Below, piece by piece: positions 43,575-53,698 of a stretch of DNA of 64,000 nucleotides; within the stretch, counting starts at the first letter, position 1; each line of letters starts with the position of its first letter. The stretch lies in the NCBI GenBank assembly GCA_002383485.1, contig DFYY01000022.1, forward strand, positions 1 through 64,000, read 5' to 3'. The DNA is from Bacteroidales bacterium UBA4070 (GTDB taxonomy: Bacteria > Bacteroidota > Bacteroidia > Bacteroidales > VadinHA17). Position numbers and translations under genes: made by a program. The notes below the pieces were generated by a model that saw nothing but the letters and a program-made list of their open reading frames with translations, ran no database searches and had not been told where the DNA came from.

Positions 43575-46091
43575 TTATCTCAGCAGGATGTTGCCCAGCA
43601 GGACCCGCCCGCTCATCCAGTAAGCTCTGAAGTAAGGGTCATCAGAGAGATAGATAACCGTCCCTTTGCCGATGGTCTCGGAGGCGATCACACCGGTATT
43701 TTTTATCTTCTGCAGGAATTTATAGCCTGCAAATCCGGCGACAGGTCTGTTGTCACTGATGTATCCGATGTTGCTGCCCTTCTCCAGGAAAGGCAATCCT
43801 TCATTCCTTTTCATCAAAAACCACTCTTTCCCCATGCCGAAGGCAAAAGGGTGTGAATCATCAAGATGCACCCTGAAGATTGCGCCGGCTGACCTTTCCA
43901 TGGCTGAGTAACGCCGCTGGTCTTCATACCTCTTCAGCATGGTGGTGTCTGCAAAGGTCGGTTTCACGGTTTTCTTCTCCTCCGCCTCTTTTGCTTCCCA
44001 TGCTTTTCCCAATGCGGTTGTCTTCTCCGCACGGAAGAGGGCGATGGCGCTCTCCATTGCTATGATCCTGCCACCGCCATTTACATAAGCCAGGAGCTTC
44101 TCTTTTGAATCGGTGAGTGATCCTCCGGGAATGATCAGTACGTCATATTGCGGGAGGCTGGCACTCTTAAGGTCAGAGATATCGATGACAGTGACCGGGT
44201 ATTCCAGCTCTCTCTCAAGGAAGAACCATATCTCACCGAATGCCTGCGAGGTGCCTTCACCTCCCAGGAGGGCTATCTTCGGACCTTTTCTGACAGGAGA
44301 ATAATCTGAGCCGAGGTCTTTTCCCTTGGTTACCATCCCCCCTGTCAGTCTTACGGGTTTCGTGCCGCTGGCTTTTGCCGCTGCCAGAACCCTGGCATCA
44401 AATCCTTTTGATTCAGTATTATCACCCCGTGCAACCACAACGGTACCCCTGGTGAATGTGAGTCCGTCCAATGTAAAAGGGTGGAGGGTGTAACGAACAT
44501 TCATGCCTGCCTTGTAGAGCATAGCCATGAATTTCAGTTCATTGAAGCCGGTCATTGAAGCGGCCCACGCGTATGCCCCGGCTGTGTCTGCCGGTGCTGC
44601 ATTGACCGTCGGTACGGAATCGGTCTTCTCTTCGACAGGCACCCGCTCTGCTGCGGCATACGCCTCGAGGTTGTAAACGTATGGCAGGGCCCAGGCGGTC
44701 AGGTCGTAACTGGCTGAATCAGAGGAGTGAGAGTCAGGTTCGAACAGGACCTGCATCAGTCTGCCCTGTGGCTGATATGCGCTGATGATGATGTCATTCT
44801 TTTCGAGTGTCACGCTCCCCTCACTGTCTCGCCTGTAATCAAATGCTGAGATTTTTTTCCCGGTGACACGGGGTGATTCGTACTTTATCTGGTTGCTTTC
44901 GAGAAGCTTTTTAAGCGACTGCAATGAGGCGGCATCGGCTGTACCCTTGATAATTACCGTTTTGTACTTGAATTCCGGCCTGGTGGTGGCTGTGGTGAAG
45001 AATTCATAAAAATTGCTGAGTAGCTTATCCCGGTTTTCAGCAGCGGTAGCCACCACGGCCATGGATGCCAGGAAATGGCCCTCGATACGGTGAGCCAGTG
45101 TCAGGGTGTCTATCCCTTTTCTTGCCAGGCTCAGGCCGGCCTGAGCCCCTCCGCCCTGTTCAAAGGTGAATCCCATGGCCCCGTTGAAAAGAGGCCAGGT
45201 GTCTCCGAAACTGGGACAGAAGAGATCGAAATTGTCATTCGTATAATAGAGCCTGAAGCCTGCATTAAACAATTCTGCACTTTTTCTACCTGTAAGTGCA
45301 TGGAATTCACGCTGCCAGGGGGTGATTACCTGGTGCCAGGGCTCAGCTCCGGGGGGGAAGAAGTAGGTGCTGCCGGACCCCATCTCGTGAAAGTCGGCGT
45401 GAATGTGAGGCATATAACTGTTGTACAGCTTCATGCGTGCCTGTGTCTCTTTCTGAACATGCCAGCTCCAGTCGCGGTTCAGGTCGAAAAGGTAGTGGTT
45501 AAGTCTTGCGGAAGGCCAATCCTGGTTGTGTTCCCAGGCTTCGGGATTATTGTTTGCAGGCCATCCCTGTGCTCTCATGTACCTGAATGTAAAGAGATCA
45601 CGGCCGTCGGGGTTCTGACAGGGATCGATTATTATGATCATGTTTTTAAGCCACTCTGCGGATCCATCATACGACCCGGTTACGAGTGCATGAAGGACCT
45701 TCATCGAGGCTTCGGCGCCGGCCGGTTCTGAGCCGTGAACGCTGTAGGCCAGCCAGACTATCGGCAGGGGCTCCGTCTCCGGTTTGCCTTCGGCGAACCC
45801 GGCTTTCTGAAGGTTGGATTGCTTCAGCAGTTCGAGCCTGGCAAGGTTCTCCGGTGAAGAGACGATACAGACAATAAGCGGCCTTCCTTCCCATGTCTCG
45901 CCGTATTGTAGATATTCGGCTGAGGGAGAGGTTTCCGCAACGTGCCTGAAGTATGCCGTCAGGATATGCTGCGGGGTGAAACGGTCACCCGGAGGGTAAC
46001 CCAGGAATTGTTCGGGAGTAAGCAGTCCCTGTGATGACAGGCTGAGTGAGAAGGCGACAATCAATGCCGCCGAAAGCAGATATCTCTTCAT
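43575..46091 (-). CDS. M14-family zinc carboxypeptidase, secreted
   Basis: 838 residues: signal peptide (MKRYLLSAALIVAFSLSLSSQ), then an M14 domain with the zinc ligands HGSEPAGAE (HxxE) and HADFHEM, and a long C-terminal region containing a class-I glutamine-amidotransferase-like fold (ALLGGEGTSQAFGEIWFFLE, VLIIPGGSL). Expected to trim C-terminal residues from peptides in the periplasm or outside. It lies 80 bp upstream of pepT in transcription order. Confidence 0.9.
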   Translation of the reverse strand: MKRYLLSAALIVAFSLSLSSQGLLTPEQFLGYPPGDRFTPQHILTAYFRHVAETSPSAEYLQYGETWEGRPLIVCIVSSPENLARLELLKQSNLQKAGFAEGKPETEPLPIVWLAYSVHGSEPAGAEASMKVLHALVTGSYDGSAEWLKNMIIIIDPCQNPDGRDLFTFRYMRAQGWPANNNPEAWEHNQDWPSARLNHYLFDLNRDWSWHVQKETQARMKLYNSYMPHIHADFHEMGSGSTYFFPPGAEPWHQVITPWQREFHALTGRKSAELFNAGFRLYYTNDNFDLFCPSFGDTWPLFNGAMGFTFEQGGGAQAGLSLARKGIDTLTLAHRIEGHFLASMAVVATAAENRDKLLSNFYEFFTTATTRPEFKYKTVIIKGTADAASLQSLKKLLESNQIKYESPRVTGKKISAFDYRRDSEGSVTLEKNDIIISAYQPQGRLMQVLFEPDSHSSDSASYDLTAWALPYVYNLEAYAAAERVPVEEKTDSVPTVNAAPADTAGAYAWAASMTGFNELKFMAMLYKAGMNVRYTLHPFTLDGLTFTRGTVVVARGDNTESKGFDARVLAAAKASGTKPVRLTGGMVTKGKDLGSDYSPVRKGPKIALLGGEGTSQAFGEIWFFLERELEYPVTVIDISDLKSASLPQYDVLIIPGGSLTDSKEKLLAYVNGGGRIIAMESAIALFRAEKTTALGKAWEAKEAEEKKTVKPTFADTTMLKRYEDQRRYSAMERSAGAIFRVHLDDSHPFAFGMGKEWFLMKRNEGLPFLEKGSNIGYISDNRPVAGFAGYKFLQKIKNTGVIASETIGKGTVIYLSDDPYFRAYWMSGRVLLGNILLR

Positions 46092-46177
46092 CGGAAATGT
46101 TTAGGATGTAAATATATTTCAAATCTGTTCACACGGGCATGCAGGCCGATATGTTATAGAGACAGGGGCACCGGTGC

Positions 46178-46861
46178 TCAGATGTGAAAAAGACGTCCGA
46201 GGCTTCTGCCACGCTTAAGCCTGTAATGAATGAAGATAAAAAACATTGAAATAATAAACAGTGACACTGCCGTTACCACTGACCACTGAGGATTGTAGGT
46301 GCCGGTCAGAAGCCGGTCGGTAAGATATTCAATGAGCAGCACGAAGATAGCCAGTGCAAGCAGGATGGATGCCAGCAGGTTCAAGCCCCTGTATCTTGAC
46401 ATCGAATTAAGGAACAGAACAGTAGCAGTAAGCGTACCTGCCGCCACTGCCAGTGGTCCTGCCAGTGTGCGAAACCATCCGCTGTTGCCCGTCAGTATAT
46501 CCGCCAGCCAGAGAAATGCAAGAGTTACAGCCATGGCTGATGTGATTGCAAGGTATGATCTTCGCCTGAGTAGGTAGAGTGAGGAGATGAAGACAATCAG
46601 GTATCCGATTGATATTGTGGTGAAGAGTGACCAGCTCATCCCTCTGCCAAAGACAGCATCAATTGCAATGGTTATGATCACCCCGGATACCAGCAGCAGC
46701 ATGGTTATCTCGTAAAGGTGTCTGGCGTTCTCGATCTTCGAGAGCCTGAAGAGATCGGCTGCCGAAGCCACCCTTCCCTTACGCAGGTCTGCAGGCTCGC
46801 ACAGGGGACATTTTTCATTTCCTTCTCCCAGGTCAACGCCGCACTTATTACAGATTGCCAT
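46178..46861 (-). CDS. DUF6320 membrane protein with zinc-ribbon N-terminus
   Basis: 227 residues. A zinc ribbon at the N-terminus (CNKCGVDLGEGNEKCPLC, residues about 4-21) is followed by six predicted membrane helices (about 50-215). The family is recurrently found next to condensation-type acyltransferases, as here, with the acyltransferase gene 7 bp upstream. The function is unknown; possibly a membrane partner of the acyltransferase (inference). Confidence 0.78.
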   Translation of the reverse strand: MAICNKCGVDLGEGNEKCPLCEPADLRKGRVASAADLFRLSKIENARHLYEITMLLLVSGVIITIAIDAVFGRGMSWSLFTTISIGYLIVFISSLYLLRRRSYLAITSAMAVTLAFLWLADILTGNSGWFRTLAGPLAVAAGTLTATVLFLNSMSRYRGLNLLASILLALAIFVLLIEYLTDRLLTGTYNPQWSVVTAVSLFIISMFFIFIHYRLKRGRSLGRLFHI

Positions 46862-46868
46862 GATACTA

Positions 46869-48152
46869 TCAGTTTTCCTTTATGTGAAGTTTTACAGGTA
46901 TTCCGGCACCTGTCAGCCGCTTTACGAATTCTTTTTCCAGTCCGGTACTGTCTGTGAGTGATCCGAATGTAATAATGGTATTCAGCCCCAGTGTTATCAG
47001 TCCTGCGGTGATCTTGATGTGGCGGTGAGGGGGAGGGGGAGTGACTGACATTGATTGCATCATTCCGGCTGCAGGACCTGTGGGCACTACCCTTCCCATG
47101 TTGGTGATGGTTGTGGTGAACTGGCTGGGGCCGAACCTGTTGTACGCAAACCGCAGTACCGGACTCTTGATGAAGAGCGGGATGATGCGGATAAGCGGAT
47201 TTTTTTCCTTTGATACATTCCTGCTGATGACCTGGCGGATTCTCTTTTCGTCAGTCATAAGCTGCATTGTGATTTTAACTTCTCGCAATATCTCGTCGAA
47301 CGAGTATGATCCCATTCTTATGTCTATAGCCGGCATGGCGAAGAGTGAGAAGTTGCGGAGGGTGGTTGCCTCGTACCTTCTTCGCAGATCGAAGGGTACC
47401 TGCACCCTTATGTGAGGCGATCCGTGTCCGTCAGCGATTTTTAGTTCCTGCAGCACGAAGAGCAGGGTAGCAGCAAGGTACCCGGTGATTGTACTGCCGG
47501 CAGCCTTTGACACCGATGCAAGTGTTTCCGCCGGTACCTCGAATTCGTTAACGTGGAACCTTGGCGTTTCACGCAACCTGAATGGCAGGTGCCATGCGCG
47601 AGGCATAACGGCAGGACTGGGCATCCCCTTGCCGTAGTGTCTCGAGAAGAGATCCTCGGTGCTGCCGGGCTGAGGTCCCCCCTTCACCTCCGGAAAGGGT
47701 ACCTCACTGATTCCTGACAAATGAAAGAAGTAATAGTTGAGCAGGGTCTTCAGGAAGAAAATTGCGCCACCGCCGTCGGTGAGGATATGGAAGAACTCAA
47801 CCGCGACAGTATTGGAGCGGACGAGTATTCTGTAGACAAGTTCTCCTTTCATGGTCCGGGGAAAGGGCTGGCACCGCTGACCACTGTCAGGCATCACCCT
47901 TGGAGGCCTTCCATTGTATTCCAGGTAGTACCAGAAGAACCCTTTGCAGAGCTCCACGCTGAAGAAGGGGAAGAGCTTCGAAGCCTCTTCGGATGCCTTT
48001 GTCAGGGCGGGAAGATTTACCGGCGATGTGAGGTTGATTGTGATACGGAAGACTCCCGTAAGTTCCGAGCCGGTAATGGCAGGGTAGATCTTCGCTGCAT
48101 TGTCCAGCCTGAGCCAGTCAACCGGTGGGGTATTTTCCCCGTTCATCCCCAT
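46869..48152 (-). CDS. Condensation-domain-like acyltransferase (alcohol acetyltransferase family)
   Basis: 427 residues from ATG 48152 (a longer reading starts at 48200). It has the HxxxD catalytic motif in FFHILTDGGGA and a C-terminal half with VQVPFDLRRRYEATTLRNFSLF, as in chloramphenicol-acetyltransferase-fold condensation enzymes and alcohol acetyltransferases. Substrate is unknown; no carrier protein or thiolation domain is nearby. Divergent from the DPP-IV gene. Confidence 0.82.
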   Translation of the reverse strand: MGMNGENTPPVDWLRLDNAAKIYPAITGSELTGVFRITINLTSPVNLPALTKASEEASKLFPFFSVELCKGFFWYYLEYNGRPPRVMPDSGQRCQPFPRTMKGELVYRILVRSNTVAVEFFHILTDGGGAIFFLKTLLNYYFFHLSGISEVPFPEVKGGPQPGSTEDLFSRHYGKGMPSPAVMPRAWHLPFRLRETPRFHVNEFEVPAETLASVSKAAGSTITGYLAATLLFVLQELKIADGHGSPHIRVQVPFDLRRRYEATTLRNFSLFAMPAIDIRMGSYSFDEILREVKITMQLMTDEKRIRQVISRNVSKEKNPLIRIIPLFIKSPVLRFAYNRFGPSQFTTTITNMGRVVPTGPAAGMMQSMSVTPPPPHRHIKITAGLITLGLNTIITFGSLTDSTGLEKEFVKRLTGAGIPVKLHIKEN

Positions 48153-48245
48153 ATTCTTCTTTTTCGCCCCAAAGATAACAATATATGCAAGCCTTGTCAA
48201 ATGTGTTGCCTGGCAGCTTCAGGCACCGGCGCCGGTTAACTTTAT

Positions 48246-48253
48246 TATATTTG
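48246..48253 (+). promoter_or_regulatory. -7 element of the DPP-IV-like peptidase gene
   Basis: TATATTTG, a perfect TAnnTTTG, lies 37 bp before the ATG. No good -33 motif is visible. Confidence 0.5.
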
Positions 48254-48289
48254 CTTCCGGTAAACCGAAATTCAAATAGCAATTATACC

Positions 48290-50461
48290 ATGAAGTACTT
48301 ACTCAGATTTATTCAGCCGGTGATTATGCTGGCTTTCACCGTTGCCCTTTCGGGTCAGAGACCGGGACCGGCTTACGGGCCTGGCTTTATAAAATGGATC
48401 GATGATAACAGGATGCTGATCAGGTTATACGATGAGGAAAAGCAGCCTGCGGATAGTGTGGATAACCTTGTAGTGGTGGACTATAACTGCAGGACAGGCA
48501 AATCAGTCAGGGTTGAAAAATACCGGACCGAGATGCAACAGCTGAGTGATCTGCTGCCTGAAGGTGTGACTCCGGATCCCGACATGGCGGTTGCCTCAGA
48601 CAGGCAGGCTGTAGTGATCCTGCGAGAAGGTGACCTCTGGTACTATTCGGCTGGAAACCCTGAAGGAAAGAGGCTTACCGATGACGGACCAAAGGAGATG
48701 AATGCCCGTTTTGCTCCCGGCGACAGGAAGCTTGCATACACAAAGGATAAGGATCTCTATGTCTATGACCTTGACTCAGGCAAGGAGACCAGGCTCACCT
48801 TCGATGCCACTGACAAAATATACAATGGATGGGCTTCCTGGGTCTATATGGAGGAGATACTCGGCAGAGGATCAAGGTACGCTGCTTTCTGGTGGTCACC
48901 CGATGCCGGGAAGATTGCTTATCTTCACACTGATGACAACCCGGTCCCGCTCTATTACCTCAATGCACTTGAAAACAGTGACGGCACTCACGGGAGACTC
49001 GAGATCACACCTTACCCCAAACCCGGTGACCCGAACCCGAAGGTTAAGATGGGCGTCGTTGATCTCTCCGACGGGAAAACCACCTGGGTGAAGACAGATG
49101 AGAATACCGACCAGTACCTTGCATGGCCTTCATGGACCCCTGACAGCAGGAGACTGATGGTTCAGGTGCTTAACCGTGACCAGAATGACATGAGGTTCAT
49201 TCTCGCCGATGTTTCAACAGGTGACTTCTCCGAGGTTTACAGCGAGACCAGACCTACCTGGATTGATTTTTTCGAGGACATATATGTCATGAATGACGGC
49301 ACCGGATTCATTGTCAGAAGCTATCGCAACGACTGGTACAATCTCTATTATTATGGCTGGGACGGAAGGCTGATATCCCGGATCACTGATTTTGACTGGA
49401 AGGTGACTGGCATTGCTAAGGTAGATGAAACTCGCAGGGAGATTTATTTCACAGGAACCGGTACAGACCCACTTGGAAGCCACCTGTACAGGGTCAGACT
49501 GGACGGCACAAAACTTATTCAGATAACCTCAGGTGACGGCACCCACATGGTATCGGTATCTCCCGGCGGATACTGGTTTCTTGATACATGGAGCAGCCTT
49601 GTCAGTCCGGGGGGTATGGACCTGATTGACCGAAAAGGAAAGCTTGTCAGGAGTATACACCAGGAGGAAGCAGTTCCCTTCGATCCCGAAAGGCATCAGA
49701 AGTACGAGCTGACAAAGATCAGGACATCGGACGGCCTGTTTGACATGCCTGCACTTATAACCTGGCCGGTGGGGTTTGACCCGTCGAAGAAGCACCCGGT
49801 TGTATTCACAATTTACGGAGGCCCCGACGCGGGAAGCATCCGCAACCGCTGGCAGAGCCCGCAGGCCAGGTGGTATGCAGAGAACGGAATCGTCACAATC
49901 AATGTTGATCATCGCGGTTCCGGTACCTTCGGAAAGAAAGGACTCGATTATGTTCACAGGTGCCTTGGCAAATGGGAGATATCCGACTATGCCGATGCCG
50001 TAAAGTGGCTTCGTCAGCAACCGTGGGCAGACTCATCCAGGATCGGTATCACGGGCGGGTCTTACGGCGGATATGTTACCTGCATGGCCCTGACAGCAGG
50101 CTCGGATTACTGGACCCACGGGATAGCCGATTATTCTGTTACAGACTGGCGGCTGTACGACAATGTTTATACTGAACGCTACATGGACACCCCGAAGTCC
50201 AATCCTGATGGTTATGAAAAGAGCTCGGCCATTACGCATGCCGGTTCACTGAAGGGAAAACTGCTGATCAGACACGGCGACATGGATGACAACGTCCATA
50301 TGCAGAACTCAATCTGGCTGATCACCACACTCCAGGACCTGAATAAACCCTTCGAGATGATGATATACCCCGGTGAACGACATGGCTGGGGAGGACCCAA
50401 GCGAGTCTTCATGATAAAAGAGGGCAACAGCTTCTGGATGAAGCATTTTTTTGGCAAATAA
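48290..50461 (+). CDS. Dipeptidyl peptidase IV-like serine peptidase (S9B)
   Basis: 723 residues. A signal peptide (MKYLLRFIQPVIMLAFTVALSGQ) is followed by an eight-bladed beta-propeller (about 60-460) and an alpha/beta-hydrolase with GGSYGGY (Ser591), DDNVH (Asp666) and RHGWGG (His698) as the catalytic triad. The propeller has the Glu-containing WVYMEEILGR segment that anchors the substrate N-terminus in DPP-IV. It removes X-Pro dipeptides. The aminopeptidase P gene follows 20 bp downstream. Confidence 0.95.
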   Translation: MKYLLRFIQPVIMLAFTVALSGQRPGPAYGPGFIKWIDDNRMLIRLYDEEKQPADSVDNLVVVDYNCRTGKSVRVEKYRTEMQQLSDLLPEGVTPDPDMAVASDRQAVVILREGDLWYYSAGNPEGKRLTDDGPKEMNARFAPGDRKLAYTKDKDLYVYDLDSGKETRLTFDATDKIYNGWASWVYMEEILGRGSRYAAFWWSPDAGKIAYLHTDDNPVPLYYLNALENSDGTHGRLEITPYPKPGDPNPKVKMGVVDLSDGKTTWVKTDENTDQYLAWPSWTPDSRRLMVQVLNRDQNDMRFILADVSTGDFSEVYSETRPTWIDFFEDIYVMNDGTGFIVRSYRNDWYNLYYYGWDGRLISRITDFDWKVTGIAKVDETRREIYFTGTGTDPLGSHLYRVRLDGTKLIQITSGDGTHMVSVSPGGYWFLDTWSSLVSPGGMDLIDRKGKLVRSIHQEEAVPFDPERHQKYELTKIRTSDGLFDMPALITWPVGFDPSKKHPVVFTIYGGPDAGSIRNRWQSPQARWYAENGIVTINVDHRGSGTFGKKGLDYVHRCLGKWEISDYADAVKWLRQQPWADSSRIGITGGSYGGYVTCMALTAGSDYWTHGIADYSVTDWRLYDNVYTERYMDTPKSNPDGYEKSSAITHAGSLKGKLLIRHGDMDDNVHMQNSIWLITTLQDLNKPFEMMIYPGERHGWGGPKRVFMIKEGNSFWMKHFFGK

Positions 50462-50481
50462 CGTTTGTGAGAAATACGGTA

Positions 50482-52293
50482 ATGACAGGTAATGTTTACA
50501 GGAAAAGGCTTGCCCAAGTGCGTGCCATGATGAAAAGCAAGAAGCTTGACGCTCTGATTGTACCCTCGTCCGATCCGCACCTGGGAGAATATGTGCCTGA
50601 CCACTGGCGGGTGATACGGTGGCTGACAGGATTTACCGGCTCTGCAGGGACGGTTGTAATAACGGGCAGTTTTGCAGGGCTCTGGACTGACAGTCGCTAT
50701 TTCATACAGGCTGAAGATCAGCTTTCCGGTTCCGGTTATGAGCTTGTAAGATTGAAGATTCCGCACACTCCGGAACATATTGACTGGCTCCGGGAAAAAT
50801 GCCGTAAGGGATGGAAAGTCGGGGTTGACGGCAGGCTTATCTCCGTGGTTCAGATGAGGCTGCTAACCTCTGCAATGGCTGAATCTGGTGCCCGGGTGAA
50901 TCTGAGGGCGGACCTGATCACCCCGCTTTGGAATGAGAGGCCGCCACTTCCAGACGGTGAGGCTTTTGAGCTTGATGTGAAATATGCCGGCATCTCACGC
51001 AGAGAAAAGCTGGAAAAGGTGAGGCAGATAATGGTCGCAATGAAAGTTGATTTTCAGTTCCTTACGGCTGTAGACGACATAATGTGGCTGTTAAACATCA
51101 GGGGCAATGATGTGAAATACTGTCCGCTGCTACTGTCGTATGCTCTTGTCGGCCCCGGACAGGTGATCCTTTTTGCCGATGAGGAGAAGATTCCTTCAGG
51201 CCTGAAGGCTTCCCTTGACAGGGATGGTGTGGTTTTGCTGCCATATGATACGGTGTCCCATGTGCTTGGTCATCTTGAAGAAGGTTCAGTGCTGATGCTT
51301 TCATCCGGAACCACTCCTGCAGCGCTGTGGCGGTCGGTGGCCCGGAAAGTGAAAGTCGCAGATGATCTGAGTATCCCCACGAGGCTGAAGGCAATAAAGA
51401 ATTCAACCGAGCTTAAGAACCTGGGTGAGGCAATGGTGAAGGATGGAGTGGTTCTGACACGGTTTTTCCACTGGCTCGAGAAGAATGTCACCTCAGGGCA
51501 GGTTACGGAGCTCTCTGCTGCTGCCATGATTGACGGCATGAGGACGGAGCAGGAGGGATGCACAGGACCGTCATTCAGCACCATTGCAGCCTGGAACGAA
51601 CATGCTGCCCTGCCTCACTATGTTCCTGACGAGACAACCAATGCCGTACTCGGACAGAAAGGTGTTTTCCTGCTTGATTCGGGAGGCCAGTATTTCGGGG
51701 GTACGACTGACATCACCAGGACTGTGGTTTTCGGAAAGCCCGATGCTCAGATGAAGAAGGATTTCACCCTTGCACTCAGGGGTACTATTGATCTGGCCAT
51801 GGCACGTTTCCCGAGAGGCACAAAAGGGTATCAGCTGGATATCCTTGCCCGGAAACCGTTGTGGGATAACCATCTCAACTACGGTCACGGTACGGGACAC
51901 GGCGTTGGCAGTTTTCTGAACGTTCACGAAGGACCGCAATCCGTAGGAACAGGAGCCACCGCCGACCTTAAGACAGGCATTGAGCCGGGGATGGTGGTGT
52001 CAGACGAGCCGGCTTTCTACAGACCGGGAAAGTACGGTTTCAGAACTGAGAATCTGCTGGCATGCCGCGAGGAGACGGTGACGGAGTATGGGAGCTTCCT
52101 GGCATTTGAGACGGTGACACTTTGCTACATTGACAGCACCCTTATCGATGTCACTTTGCTGGATGACAAAGAGCTGAAGTGGCTTAACGATTACCACTCA
52201 GCAGTATACAATATGCTGAAGGAAAAGCTTGATCCGGATATCCGGAGCTGGCTTGCCGTGAAGACGAAGCCACTGGAGCGCAAAATGAAATGA
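50482..52293 (+). CDS. Xaa-Pro aminopeptidase (M24B, aminopeptidase P)
   Basis: 603 residues; ATG 50482 is preferred over a GTG 15 bp upstream. Two creatinase-like N-terminal domains (PSSDPHLGEYVPDHWRVIRWL; WTDSRYFIQAEDQL) precede the pita-bread catalytic domain. Metal ligands are visible in LDSGGQYFGGTTDITRT, GHGTGHGVG, SDEPAFY and RTENLL. It releases the N-terminal residue before proline and complements the DPP-IV-like enzyme upstream. No signal peptide, so cytoplasmic. Confidence 0.94.
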   Translation: MTGNVYRKRLAQVRAMMKSKKLDALIVPSSDPHLGEYVPDHWRVIRWLTGFTGSAGTVVITGSFAGLWTDSRYFIQAEDQLSGSGYELVRLKIPHTPEHIDWLREKCRKGWKVGVDGRLISVVQMRLLTSAMAESGARVNLRADLITPLWNERPPLPDGEAFELDVKYAGISRREKLEKVRQIMVAMKVDFQFLTAVDDIMWLLNIRGNDVKYCPLLLSYALVGPGQVILFADEEKIPSGLKASLDRDGVVLLPYDTVSHVLGHLEEGSVLMLSSGTTPAALWRSVARKVKVADDLSIPTRLKAIKNSTELKNLGEAMVKDGVVLTRFFHWLEKNVTSGQVTELSAAAMIDGMRTEQEGCTGPSFSTIAAWNEHAALPHYVPDETTNAVLGQKGVFLLDSGGQYFGGTTDITRTVVFGKPDAQMKKDFTLALRGTIDLAMARFPRGTKGYQLDILARKPLWDNHLNYGHGTGHGVGSFLNVHEGPQSVGTGATADLKTGIEPGMVVSDEPAFYRPGKYGFRTENLLACREETVTEYGSFLAFETVTLCYIDSTLIDVTLLDDKELKWLNDYHSAVYNMLKEKLDPDIRSWLAVKTKPLERKMK

Positions 52294-52319
52294 TGAACAA
52301 TTGTTTTCCACAACTTCCA

Positions 52320-53612
52320 ATGAAATTCAGAATTTATATATCGGTTGTTGCAGCCATGCTTGCGGCAGGGTGTGCAGACAAAGGCATGACAATTGAGGAG
52401 CGGCTGGACACCATTCAGGCAGACACTCTTTTCAGGATCGAGGCTGATACCATGTTCAGTGAAGCCTGGGAAATAAGACTGTGGCAGCCGGTTGACCACA
52501 GGAATCCTGACGGACCACGGTTCAGCCAGCAGGTGTTCCTGTATTTTGCAGGTAAAGACAGGCCGGTCATTGTTGAGACGGAAGGCTACGGTGCCAGGGA
52601 AGGCAGAAATGAGCTGGCTTCGCTAATGAAGGCTAACCTTATCAGGATTGAGCACAGGTATTTTGAAGAGTCGAGGCCCGATTCCGCAGAATGGGAGTAT
52701 CTCACAACCTGGCAGGCTGCAACGGATCATCATCGCATCATAGAGCTTTTCAAGCCGGTTTTCAGCGGCAAATGGGCAACCACAGGCATCAGCAAGGGGG
52801 GGCAGACGGTCATGTTTCACAGGTACTATTATCCTGAAGATGTCAATGTCAGTGTTCCATATGTTGCGCCTCTGAATTTCGGACCTGAGGATGAGCGGAT
52901 GGTACCCTTTTTTGAAAGCGTGGGAACAGCAGAGTGTCGTGATCGGGTCTTCCGGTTTCAGAAGCTGGCACTGGAGAAGTTTGATCAGCTATTCCCGATT
53001 TTCCTGAAGTACGCAGGGGAGAGGGGGTGGACATTTAACAGGGTGGGAGGCCCTGAGACAGCTTATGAGATGACGGTGCTTGAGTATGAGTTTGCCTTCT
53101 GGCAGTGGGGTAGCGTCCCGTGTGACTCCATTCCCCTTGACGGTGACGATGAAAAGTTATTCAGGCACCTGGCAGATGTTGGAGATCCGCGCTATTTTGC
53201 AGACCAGGGACTTGAATACTTTGAACCTTTCTTCTACCAGGCAATGACGGAGATTGGTTATTATGGCTATAATTTTGACCGGTTTGCAGGACTTCTAAAG
53301 CATGCCCGAAACTCGGAGCAGCCTGAATTTCAGTTCTCGGCGCCGCAAGGTCCTGATTACGTTTATGATTACGGTTTCGGACGCAAGGTGGCTGAATATA
53401 TCAGGGAGGATGCAGAAAACTTTATCTTTCTCTACGGTGAATTTGATCCGTGGTCGGCCACAGCAGCTGATCCCGGTGATAATGATAAATGCCTGAAGGT
53501 AGTAAAAGAGGGTGGTTCTCACCGCATACGCATCATGAACCTGTCTGATGACCGCAGGGAAGAGGTTTTAGACAGACTTGAAGAGTGGCTGGATTATCCT
53601 GCTACAAGATAA
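52320..53612 (+). CDS. S37-family tripeptidyl aminopeptidase-like lipoprotein
   Basis: 430 residues from ATG 52320, giving lipoprotein signal MKFRIYISVVAAMLAAGC (Cys18); an upstream ATG overlapping the preceding stop would weaken the signal. The alpha/beta-hydrolase nucleophile is in TGISKGGQT (Ser158); LYGEFDPWSA and GGSHRIRI supply the probable Asp and His. The pattern matches PS-10/S37 peptidases, which cleave N-terminal proline-containing tripeptides. It ends the S9-M24-S37 operon. Confidence 0.88.
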   Translation: MKFRIYISVVAAMLAAGCADKGMTIEERLDTIQADTLFRIEADTMFSEAWEIRLWQPVDHRNPDGPRFSQQVFLYFAGKDRPVIVETEGYGAREGRNELASLMKANLIRIEHRYFEESRPDSAEWEYLTTWQAATDHHRIIELFKPVFSGKWATTGISKGGQTVMFHRYYYPEDVNVSVPYVAPLNFGPEDERMVPFFESVGTAECRDRVFRFQKLALEKFDQLFPIFLKYAGERGWTFNRVGGPETAYEMTVLEYEFAFWQWGSVPCDSIPLDGDDEKLFRHLADVGDPRYFADQGLEYFEPFFYQAMTEIGYYGYNFDRFAGLLKHARNSEQPEFQFSAPQGPDYVYDYGFGRKVAEYIREDAENFIFLYGEFDPWSATAADPGDNDKCLKVVKEGGSHRIRIMNLSDDRREEVLDRLEEWLDYPATR

Positions 53613-53665
53613 GAGCTCAGTACCAGATATCTACTCACAACATCATTTCCAAATAATTAAATTAA

Positions 53666-53698
53666 TTTGCAATTGTTAAAAGTATTTAAATACATTTG
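53666..53698 (+). promoter_or_regulatory. Promoter of the RRM protein gene
   Basis: TTTG (53666-53669), 21 bp, TACATTTG (53691-53698). The predicted leader is about 90 nt and AT-rich, a length often seen for cold-induced RNA-binding proteins. Confidence 0.55.
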
